Assembly: GCA_017557625.1 (NCBI GenBank)
Contig: JAFYYG010000052.1
Coordinates: forward strand, 21,954 to 85,953
Source: Muribaculaceae bacterium
GTDB lineage: Bacteria; Bacteroidota; Bacteroidia; Bacteroidales; Muribaculaceae
Direction of reading: 5' to 3'
DNA length: 64,000 nucleotides
In this document: positions 1-11,032 of the stretch, one piece after another
Numbering within the stretch: position 1 is the stretch's first letter
Layout of the letters: each line of letters starts with the position of its first letter
Notes under the pieces: generated by a model
The model's database searches: none
What the model saw: the letters and a program-made list of their open reading frames with translations, nothing else
What the model was told of the DNA's origin: nothing
Position numbers and translations under genes: made by a program

Positions 1-21
1 AACAAACTCAACGTTGCCTAA
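1..21 (+). CDS. possible C-terminal end of rpsT (ribosomal protein S20), partial
   Basis: Frame 1 reads NKLNVA followed by a TAA stop. Only six codons are inside the window, so this is inference. Basic S20 tails often end in an Asn/Lys/Leu-rich stretch, and from memory rpsT, tRNA-Glu and gyrB lie close together in Bacteroidales. The tRNA-Glu and gyrB here fit that pattern. It could equally be chance, and the sequence left of the window would decide. Confidence 0.28.
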   Translation, partial: NKLNVA

Positions 22-33
22 CACGCTTCTCCC

Positions 34-54
34 CTGAGAGTTTAGCCCTCTCAG
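34..54 (+). terminator. short hairpin upstream of tRNA-Glu
   Basis: CTGAGAG at 34-40 pairs perfectly with CTCTCAG at 48-54 around a 7-nt loop, followed by a moderately T-rich stretch. It may be a weak terminator or processing site between an upstream gene and the tRNA. Confidence 0.35.
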
Positions 55-109
55 TCTAGCATAATTTTCTCATGAAGATTTTGGCGCAAAGGCTAGGTCT
101 TCACATGAT

Positions 110-184
110 GGCCCATTCGTCTATCGGTTAGGACGCAAGATTTTCATTCTTGAAAGAGCAGTTCGACTCTGCTATGGGCTACCA
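110..184 (+). tRNA. tRNA-Glu (anticodon TTC)
   Basis: The acceptor stem GGCCCAT pairs with ATGGGCT (one G-T pair), and the discriminator A and an encoded CCA follow at 181-184. The anticodon arm CAAGA/TCTTG encloses the loop TTTTCAT, giving anticodon TTC. The T arm contains the usual GTTCGA core. I see no convincing TAnnTTTG box just upstream, so it is probably co-transcribed with whatever ends near position 21. A perfect palindromic terminator follows within 10 bp. Confidence 0.95.
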
Positions 185-188
185 CATG

Positions 189-217
189 AGCGTTAAGTAA
201 ATTTACTTAACGCTTTT
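189..217 (+). terminator. rho-independent terminator of tRNA-Glu
   Basis: A 26-nt perfect palindrome (189-201 against 202-214, starting AGCGTTAAG) is followed by TTT directly after the tRNA CCA end. Confidence 0.75.
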
Positions 218-451
218 AACGCATTAGGGGGTGTCGTCCCCTTGGGTGGCGAGTATTGCTGTGGAAAACAACTCGCCTGATGATGGACATGCTGCGTGGT
301 GAGGTGATATCCCACTCAGCCTCAGTGGGAAGACAGCGCAGGAAATAATAAAATTCCAGGTTAGTAACTTTTCGAGATAACAATTGGAGTTAAGGTCATT
401 CGTGTCATTCGCGCAATTCGCCGTTTGATAGTGCAGCGTGGAGTTGATATA
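218..451. other. gene-free stretch with small inverted repeats
   Basis: No credible reading frame is visible. Small inverted repeats occur, for example GGCGAG...CTCGCC near 245-285 and CCCACT...AGTGGG near 311-330. Around 378-426 the text (GGTCATTCGTGTCATTCGCG) resembles part of the ~134-bp repeat found at 4431-4563 and 63371-63747. A small RNA cannot be excluded, but I recognise none. Confidence 0.4.
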
Positions 452-489
452 AATACCCCCGCGTGGCTGTGATGCTGCGCGGGGGTATT
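452..489 (-). terminator. strong hairpin terminator downstream of the DUF4886 gene
   Basis: AATACCCCCGCG at 452-463 pairs perfectly over 12 bp with 478-489 around a 14-nt loop. On the minus strand it is followed by ATTTATAT. It lies 30 bp past the stop of the minus-strand gene at 520. Confidence 0.75.
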
Positions 490-519
490 GAGTTGTGTGT
501 TTTATGGTGAAGAGACTGT

Positions 520-3500
520 TTATCTTGCTATTTTGAGTGTTGTGGCTTGGCGGCCGTCGGTGGCGCGGAGGATGTAGATGCCCTTAGTGAGGCTTTCCAA
601 GCTCACGGTGTTGTTTCCCAGTGCTACTTTCTGGCCGTTGATGTTGTAAACCTCAATCACTCCGGGAAAGAAGGCCACATTGCCGCTCACGGTGATAGGT
701 GTTTTGCTGTCTATCACGTTCTCGATGACAGTAGAAACTTCGACCTCTGTCACACCGTTCTCATCGATGCGGAAGTAGAAGTCGCGATCGGCGTTGATGT
801 TATAGTCGGGCAACTGCTTGCCGTTGTTCCAGTTGTTGAAGATAAGGTTGTAGTTGCCACCCTCTGTGTCAAGCAAGAACACTTTGTAGGTGGTAGCCTT
901 ATCTAAGCTCACTTCGCCAACGCTTGCCTCACCAGGCCATGCGCCGAAGAGTTCGCCATCGCCCCAAGCATAGAGTCCAAGAGCATCCCATCCAGTCTGG
1001 TCGTCAACATAGATGTAGTGCTTGGCGGCAGGAATAGTGGGGAGTTCGCCGCTGATGCTGAAGTCGTCGATGCCTATCGCCATTGCAGCATTGGCGGCGT
1101 CGCCGCTTGCCACGGTGATGTTCCATGCGAGGTAGAGGTCGCAGCCGCGAGAGATGGGCACGTCGAGCACGTCGTTCACCGTCACTGTCTCGCCAGGCAC
1201 GCTGCTGTAGCCTGCTGTCTCGCTGTCAGGAGCGAAATAGGTGCGGAACTTGTCGCCTGCGCTTGTCCAGTTGCGTCCGTCAATCGAGTAGTAGAGCTGC
1301 ACGGAAAATCCGGCTGCGTTAGAGCCCTTACGGTATTTCTCCACGTTGTAGGTCACGTTCACATTCTCGATATTCTTCTTGCCGGTGTTGAGCAGGTGGG
1401 CATAGAGGTTCACGCAGCGGGTGGCGTTGGCAACACCTGTCGAGATGCCGCCAAGAGCACGGTCGCTGTTGTCATCAGCACCAAAGTTCCATGTTCCGTT
1501 CTTCGCATTGCTTGCGAGGTTCACGCCTCCGCTGTACATCGTCTCGGTGTCGGCCTGATCAAAGCGTCCCACGGTGCGTGGAGCGGTGAGGATGCGGTCG
1601 ATGCGCCAAGCCTCGGGTAGGGTAGCGGTAGCCTCGTCGCCCATGGCGTCGAAATTCTCGCTTGCGCTGAGGTTCTCTTCGTTGAGTTCGATAGCAGGGA
1701 ATACCACCACCTCGGTCTCGGCGGCAGCAACCTTCACGGTAGCATCGGCGCTGAAGCTGCCTGTAGTGGCGTTCACGTTGAATGTGCCGTTAGTGCCGTT
1801 GCTGGTGAACACGTAGTTATCAAGATTTCCGCCATCGCTCAGGGTCATCACCACTGGGTCGGCAGGCTCAATCTCCATGCCGTACTGGTCGCGAACGGTA
1901 ACCTTGTAGTGAACTTGGCCTGCGGTGTGGTCAACATAGTTGGTGAAGCCGTTGAGGGCGTTGCTGGCGTAGGTGCGCATACTTGCAGCATCGCTGGCGC
2001 TCAGGTCGCTGGGCGCGTAGGTGATTGATGCTGGGTCTTCGCCGAAGATAAGGCCATATTCCATCGCTGCTGCCATATAGGTGGCCTTGAGGGTTGGATG
2101 GCGGTCGTCGAGGAACCAAGTGTTGGTGCCGTTAGCACCCTCAGCATCATAAACTGCCTGATAAGCCACTCCCACGGGGCAGAGAGTCACGCCCAGGTCA
2201 AGTGCCACATCCTGATAGTTCTTCACGAATGTGCTGTTGAAGGCGGTGTAGTTTGCCCAGTCGCCGCTGTAAGCCCAGTTGATGGGCACGATGATGATGG
2301 CATTGGGGTTGGGGCAGAATTCGCGGATGTAGTCCACCCAGCGCTTAACGTTGGCACGGAAGGCCTCGATGTTGGTGCGTGGGAGCGAACTCTGCTCTTG
2401 CAGGATGATGTGGCTCCATGCCTCGCTACGCACGAGCATCTTAGCGCCTGGATTGCCGTCCTCGGCCACTCCGTCGCCTTCTTCCCAATGGGTTTGTAGT
2501 GACTTGCCGAGCAGGGTATGCTTTGTCCAGTTGGCGTTCTTGCCCATAGCAGTGGCGATGTCGTTGAACACTGCGTCTTGGTCGTTGTAGTAGATAAGGC
2601 TGTTGTTGAGCGACAGCACTTTAACCTCCTCGGGCAATTCGGGAACGAGCACCACGTCGGCAGGTTGCAGAGTCATGGTGGTGGGAGTAGAAGCCGATTT
2701 CACGAGGCTGTACTCGCCAGTGCTGAGGTTGAAGGTCACGTCGTAGGTTCCGGAAGCGGTCGATACCTTGCTAGTGCTGCCCTTGATGAGCGTGCCGCTG
2801 GTGTTGTCGCCGGTGAGGTCGCTCTCGGCACCCCATACGCCCACCATGCCCAGACGCTGATAGATGCGCCAGTGGCAGAATCCATCTTCGCCAGCGCTCA
2901 TGGTCACCTGACCAGTGAAGATGTTGTTCTCGGTGAGTTGGAGTTCGCCGCTGGTGTCCATATAGTTCCAGCCGTTGTTGTCGCCAATCACATATACCGA
3001 AGTGAGGCCTGTCTCGTCGTCATCGCTCTGCAGCAGCAAGGTTGCGCTGCCGTTGGCGATGGTGAGGATTATCTTCTTGCAAACGTAGGTGTTACCGCCG
3101 CACGAGATGTTGTCGTTGGTGCCGAGCACAAGTGCATAAGGCGTGTCAATCATCGCCGATGTGCCGTTGCTGCCGTAGTTGCATGCGCTGCTCCAGTTGG
3201 CGTCGGCAACCTTGAAGGCACCGCTGAGGGTCTTGTTGTATAGAGTGTAAACTCCGTCGCCCTCATCGCTGAACTCCCATTCGCTCACGGCGCCCCAGCT
3301 GTTAACCTCGCCGCGCAAGTAGATGCCCGAAGCCACAAATGGCGGAATGCTTGGGTCAACCCAGCCGGTATAGTTCTCGGGGTCTGTAATCTCGGTGATT
3401 TCGGTTTTAGTTAGGCACAGGTAGTAGTCGCGGTTGGCGGTGATGTCAAATGTCTGGCTATTTGAACCGCCGTCGCTGAAGGTAAGGGTGTGGTTTGCGC

Positions 3501-4383
3501 CGTCCATGTCGATGGCCCACACCTTATAATTAACGCCGTTGACCACTGCGCTGCTTTCGGGTAGCGAGTCGTTCATGTAAAGGGCACTCCATTTGGTCAC
3601 GTCTTCTACATAGATATAAGCACTCTGGTCCTGTGAGGCGAAGGTGGCGTCAATCACCACATTATCTATAGAGAGACCCATCGCCTTGTTAGGGCTCGAG
3701 CCGCTTGCCACGCTGATATTCCAGGCAAGGTAAAGCTGTTCGCCTGCGGCAAGGCTCACCATGAGTTGTTTGCCGTTGATGGCGGTGGTGCTGATGGGCA
3801 CGTTGGCAGCGCCAGCAGTTGCGGCATCGGGAGCGAAATAGTTGTAGAAGTCCTCGCCCGCACTGGTCCAGTTGGTGCCGTCGGTAGAGGTGTAGAGTTG
3901 CACGGCAAAGCCGGCGGCATTGTCGCCATCACGGTATTTCTCGATGTCGTAGGCTATGGTGAGTTTGCTCACGGCCTCGTCGCCTGAATTCTTTACGCAT
4001 GTCATCACGTTGATGCAGCGTGTGCCGCCGTCAACAGTGGTAGAGAGTCCGCCCACTGAGCAGTCGCCTGTCACGCTGCTCGAGAGGAAATTCCAGGTGC
4101 CGTTCTTGGCGTTGCTGGCAAGGCTTGTGCCGCCAGTGTACATTACGCTGGTGGCAGCGCTTGAATATGCCCCAACGGTTCGTGCGGCAGTCATGTTGCG
4201 GTCCACACGCCATCCCTGTGGCATGTCGAACAGGGCTTCACCGGCGTTGACATCCCACATGCCGTCGAAGTCCTGAGTCACTTGCGGCGAGGCAGCAGTC
4301 ACCTCCACCACATCTTGCGCCTGAACACCGCTCCAGCAGAGCAATGTCATTGCAGCAAAAATTAAGAATGATAGTTTCTTCAT
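520..4383 (-). CDS. secreted multidomain T9SS cargo: twin jelly-roll-like/CBM26-like modules flanking a DUF4886 domain
   Basis: 1287 aa with a signal peptide (MKK, hydrophobic core, cleavage near VQAQ). Visible modules: a beta-rich domain at ~25-250, repeated at ~905-1115 (both carry LASNAKNGTWNF, NAAGF and LYLAWNI/ASG motifs); a starch-module-26-like stretch at ~251-335, repeated at ~1120-1215 (AYIYVEDVTKW / HYIYVDDQTGW); two SusE/SusF-like stretches at ~350-560; a DUF4886 (SGNH-hydrolase-like) domain at ~585-800 (KVLSLNNSLIYY, IILQEQSS, DDRHPT); and a C-terminal T9SS type A sorting domain (VYNINGQKVALG...KGIYILRATDG). Inference: an outer-surface esterase or glycan-active protein docked on starch-like glycan. 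The catalytic role is unproven. It lies downstream of a DUF6377 regulator on the same strand, 404 bp away, and is followed by a strong terminator. Confidence 0.8.
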   Translation of the reverse strand: MKKLSFLIFAAMTLLCWSGVQAQDVVEVTAASPQVTQDFDGMWDVNAGEALFDMPQGWRVDRNMTAARTVGAYSSAATSVMYTGGTSLASNAKNGTWNFLSSSVTGDCSVGGLSTTVDGGTRCINVMTCVKNSGDEAVSKLTIAYDIEKYRDGDNAAGFAVQLYTSTDGTNWTSAGEDFYNYFAPDAATAGAANVPISTTAINGKQLMVSLAAGEQLYLAWNISVASGSSPNKAMGLSIDNVVIDATFASQDQSAYIYVEDVTKWSALYMNDSLPESSAVVNGVNYKVWAIDMDGANHTLTFSDGGSNSQTFDITANRDYYLCLTKTEITEITDPENYTGWVDPSIPPFVASGIYLRGEVNSWGAVSEWEFSDEGDGVYTLYNKTLSGAFKVADANWSSACNYGSNGTSAMIDTPYALVLGTNDNISCGGNTYVCKKIILTIANGSATLLLQSDDDETGLTSVYVIGDNNGWNYMDTSGELQLTENNIFTGQVTMSAGEDGFCHWRIYQRLGMVGVWGAESDLTGDNTSGTLIKGSTSKVSTASGTYDVTFNLSTGEYSLVKSASTPTTMTLQPADVVLVPELPEEVKVLSLNNSLIYYNDQDAVFNDIATAMGKNANWTKHTLLGKSLQTHWEEGDGVAEDGNPGAKMLVRSEAWSHIILQEQSSLPRTNIEAFRANVKRWVDYIREFCPNPNAIIIVPINWAYSGDWANYTAFNSTFVKNYQDVALDLGVTLCPVGVAYQAVYDAEGANGTNTWFLDDRHPTLKATYMAAAMEYGLIFGEDPASITYAPSDLSASDAASMRTYASNALNGFTNYVDHTAGQVHYKVTVRDQYGMEIEPADPVVMTLSDGGNLDNYVFTSNGTNGTFNVNATTGSFSADATVKVAAAETEVVVFPAIELNEENLSASENFDAMGDEATATLPEAWRIDRILTAPRTVGRFDQADTETMYSGGVNLASNAKNGTWNFGADDNSDRALGGISTGVANATRCVNLYAHLLNTGKKNIENVNVTYNVEKYRKGSNAAGFSVQLYYSIDGRNWTSAGDKFRTYFAPDSETAGYSSVPGETVTVNDVLDVPISRGCDLYLAWNITVASGDAANAAMAIGIDDFSISGELPTIPAAKHYIYVDDQTGWDALGLYAWGDGELFGAWPGEASVGEVSLDKATTYKVFLLDTEGGNYNLIFNNWNNGKQLPDYNINADRDFYFRIDENGVTEVEVSTVIENVIDSKTPITVSGNVAFFPGVIEVYNINGQKVALGNNTVSLESLTKGIYILRATDGRQATTLKIAR

Positions 4384-4430
4384 TTTGAGTTGTGTTTATG
4401 TGAATAAAATTTCGCTTAATTTTTCTTCAT

Positions 4431-4563
4431 GTTTCTCCGTAAATTATCGCGGAATTAACCGTGAATCAATCGAGAATTGTTAATTTATTCTCAGTCAATT
4501 ATCCTCGCCTATCAATTTACGGGCAAATTGCACGGTCATTCGCGGGTAATTCAACGGTGACTT
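4431..4563 (-). repeat. diverged inverted copy of the ~134-bp spacer repeat
   Basis: The plus strand here (starting TTTCTCCG) aligns by eye along ~133 bp with the reverse complement of the tandem units at 63371-63747. Shared landmarks in the same order are CGGAATTAA...TGAAT, TCGAGAA, CAATTA.CCTC and CGGNCATTCGCGG.TAATTCAAC. It occupies the 404-bp gap between two minus-strand genes. The rest of that gap is AT-rich with no gene. Confidence 0.7.
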
Positions 4564-4589
4564 TTTCACTCGTGCTTGATTGCGCACTG

Positions 4590-4597
4590 CAAAATTA
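4590..4597 (-). promoter_or_regulatory. candidate -7 box for the DUF4886 gene
   Basis: The minus strand reads TAATTTTG, a perfect Bacteroidota -7 element (TAnnTTTG). It is 207 bp upstream of the start with no good -33 TTG at the right distance, so support is weak. The 5' leader would contain the 4431-4563 repeat copy. Confidence 0.35.
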
Positions 4598-4787
4598 TTA
4601 CATTAAATAAAGGGGAAAAACACCTTTTTAACAAAATCAAAACTATCTTTTGGAGTAAGTTGTTTGTTTTTCAGTGTATTAGGTGTTTGGGGATGTTCAT
4701 AAAATCAAAACTTTTGTTTTATGAAATTAACGCGCAATTTTGGTTTGGTTGAGGTTTTGTGTAAGGAGAAAGTTGTGTGATTGTAGA

Positions 4788-6422
4788 TTAGGATAAGGCT
4801 TGTATGCGTTTTATGTCGTCTTCGAAGGTGTCTTTGTTAATGGCTCGGGCTTTGAGGCGTGAGCGGTAGGTGTAGATTGTGGCGATTGAGGCGCGGAGGA
4901 TGCTGGCGATCTCCTTGTTGTCGGTGATGCCGAGGCGAATGAGAGCCAGGATGCGGAGTTCACGTGTGAGCTGCTCGTCTTCTTTAGGTTCGATTGGCTG
5001 GTCAGGAGTCAGCAGGTTGTTTACCGCCTCGATGAAATTAGGGTAGATATTGAGGAATGCCGAGTCGAAGTTCTGGTAGAAAAGTTTGGCGTTCTCATAG
5101 TCGAAATGCGGACTTTTGAGATGCGATTTCAGTTCTTTGAGGCGGTCTTCCATGGCGAGGCGGTTCATGGCCTTGCGCTGATTCTCGTTCTTGTCGATGA
5201 GCGCGCTGCTGAAGGTGAGGAAGCGGCCCAAATATTGTTCCTTTATCTTGTCGCGCTCACGCAGCAGCTCGTTGGTGGTTTCCAGTTCACCAACGGTGTC
5301 GTTGAGCTTGTCGTTGATTCGTTTGCGGCTCTCGCTGAGGCGGCGATATCGCTTGTAAAGCATTGTGAGGGCTATAACACCTGCCACGAGCAAGAGTGCG
5401 AGGACGCTCAACGCAATGATGAGATTGCGCATGTTGCGGTAGTTCTTTTCCTGCTTCTCCTGATAGGCGCTGATGATGCGTGGTACCAGTTGTGACGCCT
5501 GCACGTTGCGCAGGCGTGTGCCGTAGAAATTGGCATCGGCAACGCTGATGTTTATGTATCGGTAGGCTCGGTCAATGTCGCCCTCATCGAAGAGCAGCTC
5601 GGCAAGCTGCCTGAGTGCGGAGTTCTCCATGATGCATCCCTCGATGTCGCTAGCGGCACTCATCGCCAGTAGCTGTTTCTGCTTCTCTCGGTCGCCAAGC
5701 GTGCTGTAATAAAACGCCAGGGTACTCGTTACTACCGAATAGGTGCGGTCACCGCTATGATAATCTTTGAGCATCTCTTCGAGCAGAGCTATGGCTTCGC
5801 GGGTCTTTCCTGTGTCGTTGAGGTAGTTTGCGTGATAGAGCTTGTTGCGTTCGCTCCCAGGCTCCGAAAGATTGGCGATTTTCAATCGGTAGTCTGTTAG
5901 TTGCTGCTGATATAATTTTTCGTAGCTGCTTCCCTTGTTAAATTCCATCCTGAACATGCACATATCCGAGAGAATTTTGTAGTAGAACAGCTTCTGATCT
6001 CTGCTCATGTTAGTGGTGTCAATCTCGTTAACCATAGTTGACGCTTCATCAAGCAGATAGGCCTTGTTGAGAAGATGCATGAGGTTGAGACGGCTGTCTA
6101 TGAGTCGGCTGTTGTCGTTAAGGTCGGTGGCGATGGCGATGTTGCGGCGCACATATTTCTGCGCCGAATCGTTCTGGAACTCGAGATACTCGCGGTAGAG
6201 TGAACTGTTGATGTCATACTCTTTGCTCAGGACCGCAGGGTCGCTGCTTGGCGCAGGGAGAGTATTCTTGATTTTATCTATCGCCGATTTCTTGCTTGCA
6301 ATGCGCGTGTCGTGCTCCGAAATCAGCTTGTCGAGATGGGCAAAATAGTCATTGGCGCATGCCATCAAACCTGCGCCACACAATACCAAAATCAGCATAA
6401 CTATGCCCCTCAATTTCATCAT
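4788..6422 (-). CDS. TPR-like sensor with one membrane segment and C-terminal HTH (DUF6377 family regulator)
   Basis: About 544 aa. Signal-like N terminus (MMKLRGIVMLILVLCGAG), a helical TPR-like periplasmic region to ~residue 330, one membrane segment (NLIIALSVLALLLVAGVIAL), a coiled-coil linker (KRINDKLNDTVGELETTNEL), then DUF6377 ending in a LuxR-like HTH (ITDNKEIASILRASIATIYTYRSR). Known of the family: Bacteroidota one-component membrane regulators that carry DNA-binding helices on the cytoplasmic side, often beside polysaccharide or surface-protein genes. Inference: it controls the T9SS protein downstream. The frame is open upstream to a possible start at 6467, but a TTTG-N21-TATTTTTG promoter (6427-6459) puts the transcript start at about 6421. 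I therefore chose the ATG at 6422, or the adjacent one at 6419, which would make the mRNA leaderless. Confidence 0.75.
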   Translation of the reverse strand: MMKLRGIVMLILVLCGAGLMACANDYFAHLDKLISEHDTRIASKKSAIDKIKNTLPAPSSDPAVLSKEYDINSSLYREYLEFQNDSAQKYVRRNIAIATDLNDNSRLIDSRLNLMHLLNKAYLLDEASTMVNEIDTTNMSRDQKLFYYKILSDMCMFRMEFNKGSSYEKLYQQQLTDYRLKIANLSEPGSERNKLYHANYLNDTGKTREAIALLEEMLKDYHSGDRTYSVVTSTLAFYYSTLGDREKQKQLLAMSAASDIEGCIMENSALRQLAELLFDEGDIDRAYRYINISVADANFYGTRLRNVQASQLVPRIISAYQEKQEKNYRNMRNLIIALSVLALLLVAGVIALTMLYKRYRRLSESRKRINDKLNDTVGELETTNELLRERDKIKEQYLGRFLTFSSALIDKNENQRKAMNRLAMEDRLKELKSHLKSPHFDYENAKLFYQNFDSAFLNIYPNFIEAVNNLLTPDQPIEPKEDEQLTRELRILALIRLGITDNKEIASILRASIATIYTYRSRLKARAINKDTFEDDIKRIQALS

Positions 6423-6426
6423 AGTG

Positions 6427-6459
6427 CAAAAATAGAGATTCTGTTGAAATTTGAGCAAA
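6427..6459 (-). promoter_or_regulatory. promoter of the DUF6377 regulator
   Basis: On the minus strand a -33 TTTG (6456-6459) precedes a -7 TATTTTTG (6427-6434) with a 21-nt spacer. The predicted start site falls on or beside the ATG codons at 6417-6422. Confidence 0.55.
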
Positions 6460-6510
6460 ATATTCACTTTTTTTATGATTTAAAAGTTATGCCACTTGGT
6501 CATTTTTTTG

Positions 6511-6518
6511 TAATTTTG
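6511..6518 (+). promoter_or_regulatory. -7 box upstream of gyrB
   Basis: TAATTTTG matches the Bacteroidota -7 consensus and lies 112 bp before the gyrB ATG. The -33 element is poor, which is tolerable for a housekeeping promoter but lowers confidence. Confidence 0.45.
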
Positions 6519-6606
6519 TATGTTTTTAGCGCAATGCCCCAAATGGCCCTACATTGATGACTGTAAACCGCTGTAAATAAGGTGATTTTGGAGGTTTTGC
6601 AAATAA

Positions 6607-8607
<2,001 letters not shown>

Positions 8608-8640
8608 TTAAGTGTTAAGTTATAAGTGTTAAGGGTTAAG
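8608..8640 (+). repeat. stop-codon-rich spacer word repeat after gyrB
   Basis: The TAAGTGTTAAG-type word is repeated about three times directly after the gyrB stop, giving TAA codons in several frames. Its reverse complement resembles the words that precede start codons elsewhere (37950-37992). Confidence 0.55.
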
Positions 8641-8667
8641 TAGGAACAAGGTTTCTCTGAACGACAC

Positions 8668-8705
8668 AACAAAACCAGCACTCATACAGGGCGCTGGCTT
8701 TTGTT
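8668..8705. terminator. terminator between convergent gyrB and SUMF1-like gene
   Basis: AACAAAACCAGC (8668-8679) pairs with GCTGGCTTTTGTT (8693-8705) with one bulged base. A/T runs on both arms suit termination in both directions. Confidence 0.65.
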
Positions 8706-8733
8706 ATGTGTGTTGCGTGTGTTTTGGGTTCGT

Positions 8734-10992
8734 TTATGGCTCCAGCACCAGACGGAAGCCAAGATTATCGACTTTGCGGTCGGGCTTGCCCGAGGTGCCG
8801 CGGTAGAATACTGTGGCGAACTTGGCCTCATGGCACCATCCGCCGCCACGGTTCAGACGGTCGGTACCCGACGAGGCTCCTTTGGGGTTGGTCTGAGCAG
8901 TGGTGGAATAATCGCCAAACCAGTCTTGGCACCACTCCCACACGTTGCCGCTCATATCATAGATTCCCAGCTCGTTGGCGGCTTTTGTGCCCACTTTGTG
9001 TGTGGTATTATTGCTGTTTCCCTCGTGCCACGCCACGGCGTCGGCATTGTTGCTGCCAGAGTATTTGTACCCCTTGCCAGCTTTACCGCCACGTGCCGCG
9101 AATTCCCATTCCGCCTCAGTGGGCAGACGGAACTTCCTGCCTGTGAGCTTGTTGATTTTGCTGATGAACTGCTGGCACTCATTCCAGCTTACGTTCTCCA
9201 CTGGCAGCTTGGCGCCCTTGAAATGGCTCGGGTTGTTGCCCATCACGGCTTGCCACAGCTCTTGTGTAACCTCGGTCTCTCCAATGTAATAAGTGGATAG
9301 CGTCACCTTGTGTGTGGGTTGTTGGTTGCTGTTGTTGCTGCCTTGTTCGCGTGTCGCGCCCATAGTAAACGTGCCGCCCTCAACTTTCACCATCGAGAAC
9401 TCTACACCTTTTATCTTGCATTTCTTTACTTTTTTGCCAGTGTCATTTATGACATCATTGTCCTTTTTCTTTTCGGGTTTCTTGTCATTATTGGGGGTAT
9501 CTCCAGATAGCGTGATGCCATATTTCTTGGCTGCCGCCGCCACGTCAAACTTCTGCGTCTTCATCTTCCCATTGGAGCTTACGGTGACAACTTGTCCTGG
9601 CTTCAGGTTCTGTTTCTTGGAACCCTTGTTGCTTGTAACTTCCATATCACCTTCCAATAAGTACACTCGCGAGGTTTTGCCGTCATCCACGAGCATATAG
9701 GTGGTGCCTGTGGGTTTTGCCACGCACTGCGACATGTGAAACTCGGGCTCGCCCGCATGCTTAAGCCCCTTGCCCACTATGCGTCCCTTGTGCAAGTCCC
9801 ATCGGTCACTGCCATTGGCATTGCGTTTCACCAAGTGAACAAGACTGTTCTCCTTGATTAAAAGAACATCTCTCTCGTTTTTGTAATCCAGCAACACTTC
9901 CGATTGACTGCCAGTGCCGATATAGTCATTATAATATATGGGATCTAAACCACCTTCCAATGGCCTTACACTATTCTTTGGGTCAGAGTTACAGTAAGCA
10001 TAGACATCACCCTGCAAGTTCCAACTAACATAATAGCAGCTAAACTGCCCATGACATAAAGGGCAACGATCGTCACCGGAAACATCGTCCCAGTTGATGG
10101 ATTTGTTGGGGGTTGTAGAGGTTGATTTATTTTGTGTCTTATTCTCAGTATTGTTTGAATTTTTGACAATTTTCCATTGGAAAGAATATAATGGAGTTTT
10201 GCCTAGTTTATCAGTTTCATAAAAAAAATTTGCTTTGATTGTTCCAGTCATATCAGCAGGGATGGTATAGGAGAGTGATGCCGACTTTCCTCCCGCCGCT
10301 TTCTTCACTACTTTACCATTGTTGTTAATAAAACAATAAGTTTTAACATCACCATCCAATCTATATGATATCGACATGTTAATTGTATTTCCTTGATGTA
10401 GAATCATTTTCGACATATTTTTATTTTTATACTCACCTCCCGATATTGAAACATCAAAACCCGAATCATTGCCACTCTGAGAAAAAGGGTCATAACCCGG
10501 TGTTGGGGTTTGTGGCGTTTTAGGTGTTGAAGATTTCTTATTCACCACATTCCATGTAACAACGCAGCCAAAAGGCCCCATGCGTCCTGTAAACCCCATA
10601 CTTATAGTTACTTCGGTGGCATCATCGGGCACTTTGGCCGAAGCGGTAGCCGAATCCTTGCCGTTGCTGTCTTTAAGGTATAGAGTACCGCCATCGGAAG
10701 TCCTGGCTTTGATTTCAACTGTCACATCTTGATTTGACTTACCATAGTCGGTAATCTTTTTGAATGTTCCCGACACGGTGCTACCAGCCTTCACCTCACC
10801 GTCAACATATACATACATAGCTATAGTGCCTCGAGTTTTGTAATTCTTATCGGTCACTACACCGCCCGAGAAAGAATACTCCATCTTAGTGCCTTGACGG
10901 GTCAGAGTGCCTTTATAACTGTCGGCATGCGCCGCCGATGCTGTCATCGCAAACAGCAACATCACTGATAAATACTTAAATGTTGATTTCAT
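8734..10992 (-). CDS. secreted protein with FecR-like and C-terminal SUMF1/formylglycine-enzyme-like domains
   Basis: 752 aa with a signal peptide ending near SAAHA. The first ~300 residues are beta-rich and unfamiliar. A CPLCHG motif sits near residue 310. A FecR-like region runs ~330-490 (LLDYKNERDVLLIKENS...LLEGDMEVTSNKGSKKQNLKPGQ). The last ~225 residues are a classic SUMF1 domain (FTMGATREQG, YIGETEVTQELWQAVMG, KLPVENVSW, RLPTEAEWEFAARGG, YDMSGNVWEWCQDW, LNRGGGW...LGFRLV). The C-x4-C cysteine pair of true formylglycine-generating enzymes is not visible, the end reading VFYRGTSG. I therefore infer a non-oxidase member, perhaps binding ligand, rather than a sulfatase activator. Single gene with its own promoter. 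Confidence 0.78.
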   Translation of the reverse strand: MKSTFKYLSVMLLFAMTASAAHADSYKGTLTRQGTKMEYSFSGGVVTDKNYKTRGTIAMYVYVDGEVKAGSTVSGTFKKITDYGKSNQDVTVEIKARTSDGGTLYLKDSNGKDSATASAKVPDDATEVTISMGFTGRMGPFGCVVTWNVVNKKSSTPKTPQTPTPGYDPFSQSGNDSGFDVSISGGEYKNKNMSKMILHQGNTINMSISYRLDGDVKTYCFINNNGKVVKKAAGGKSASLSYTIPADMTGTIKANFFYETDKLGKTPLYSFQWKIVKNSNNTENKTQNKSTSTTPNKSINWDDVSGDDRCPLCHGQFSCYYVSWNLQGDVYAYCNSDPKNSVRPLEGGLDPIYYNDYIGTGSQSEVLLDYKNERDVLLIKENSLVHLVKRNANGSDRWDLHKGRIVGKGLKHAGEPEFHMSQCVAKPTGTTYMLVDDGKTSRVYLLEGDMEVTSNKGSKKQNLKPGQVVTVSSNGKMKTQKFDVAAAAKKYGITLSGDTPNNDKKPEKKKDNDVINDTGKKVKKCKIKGVEFSMVKVEGGTFTMGATREQGSNNSNQQPTHKVTLSTYYIGETEVTQELWQAVMGNNPSHFKGAKLPVENVSWNECQQFISKINKLTGRKFRLPTEAEWEFAARGGKAGKGYKYSGSNNADAVAWHEGNSNNTTHKVGTKAANELGIYDMSGNVWEWCQDWFGDYSTTAQTNPKGASSGTDRLNRGGGWCHEAKFATVFYRGTSGKPDRKVDNLGFRLVLEP

Positions 10993-11032
10993 AATATTTT
11001 TGGTTTAGAAGTTAGCAATAAAAGTAATGTCA

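Noticed and set aside
245-330. 6S or SRP RNA between tRNA-Glu and the first gene
   Set aside because: Small stems are present, but the conserved SRP apical loop sequence and a long 6S-like bubble are not seen.
8734-9400. True formylglycine-generating sulfatase activator
   Set aside because: The SUMF1 fold is clear but the paired active-site cysteines are not visible and no sulfatase gene is near.
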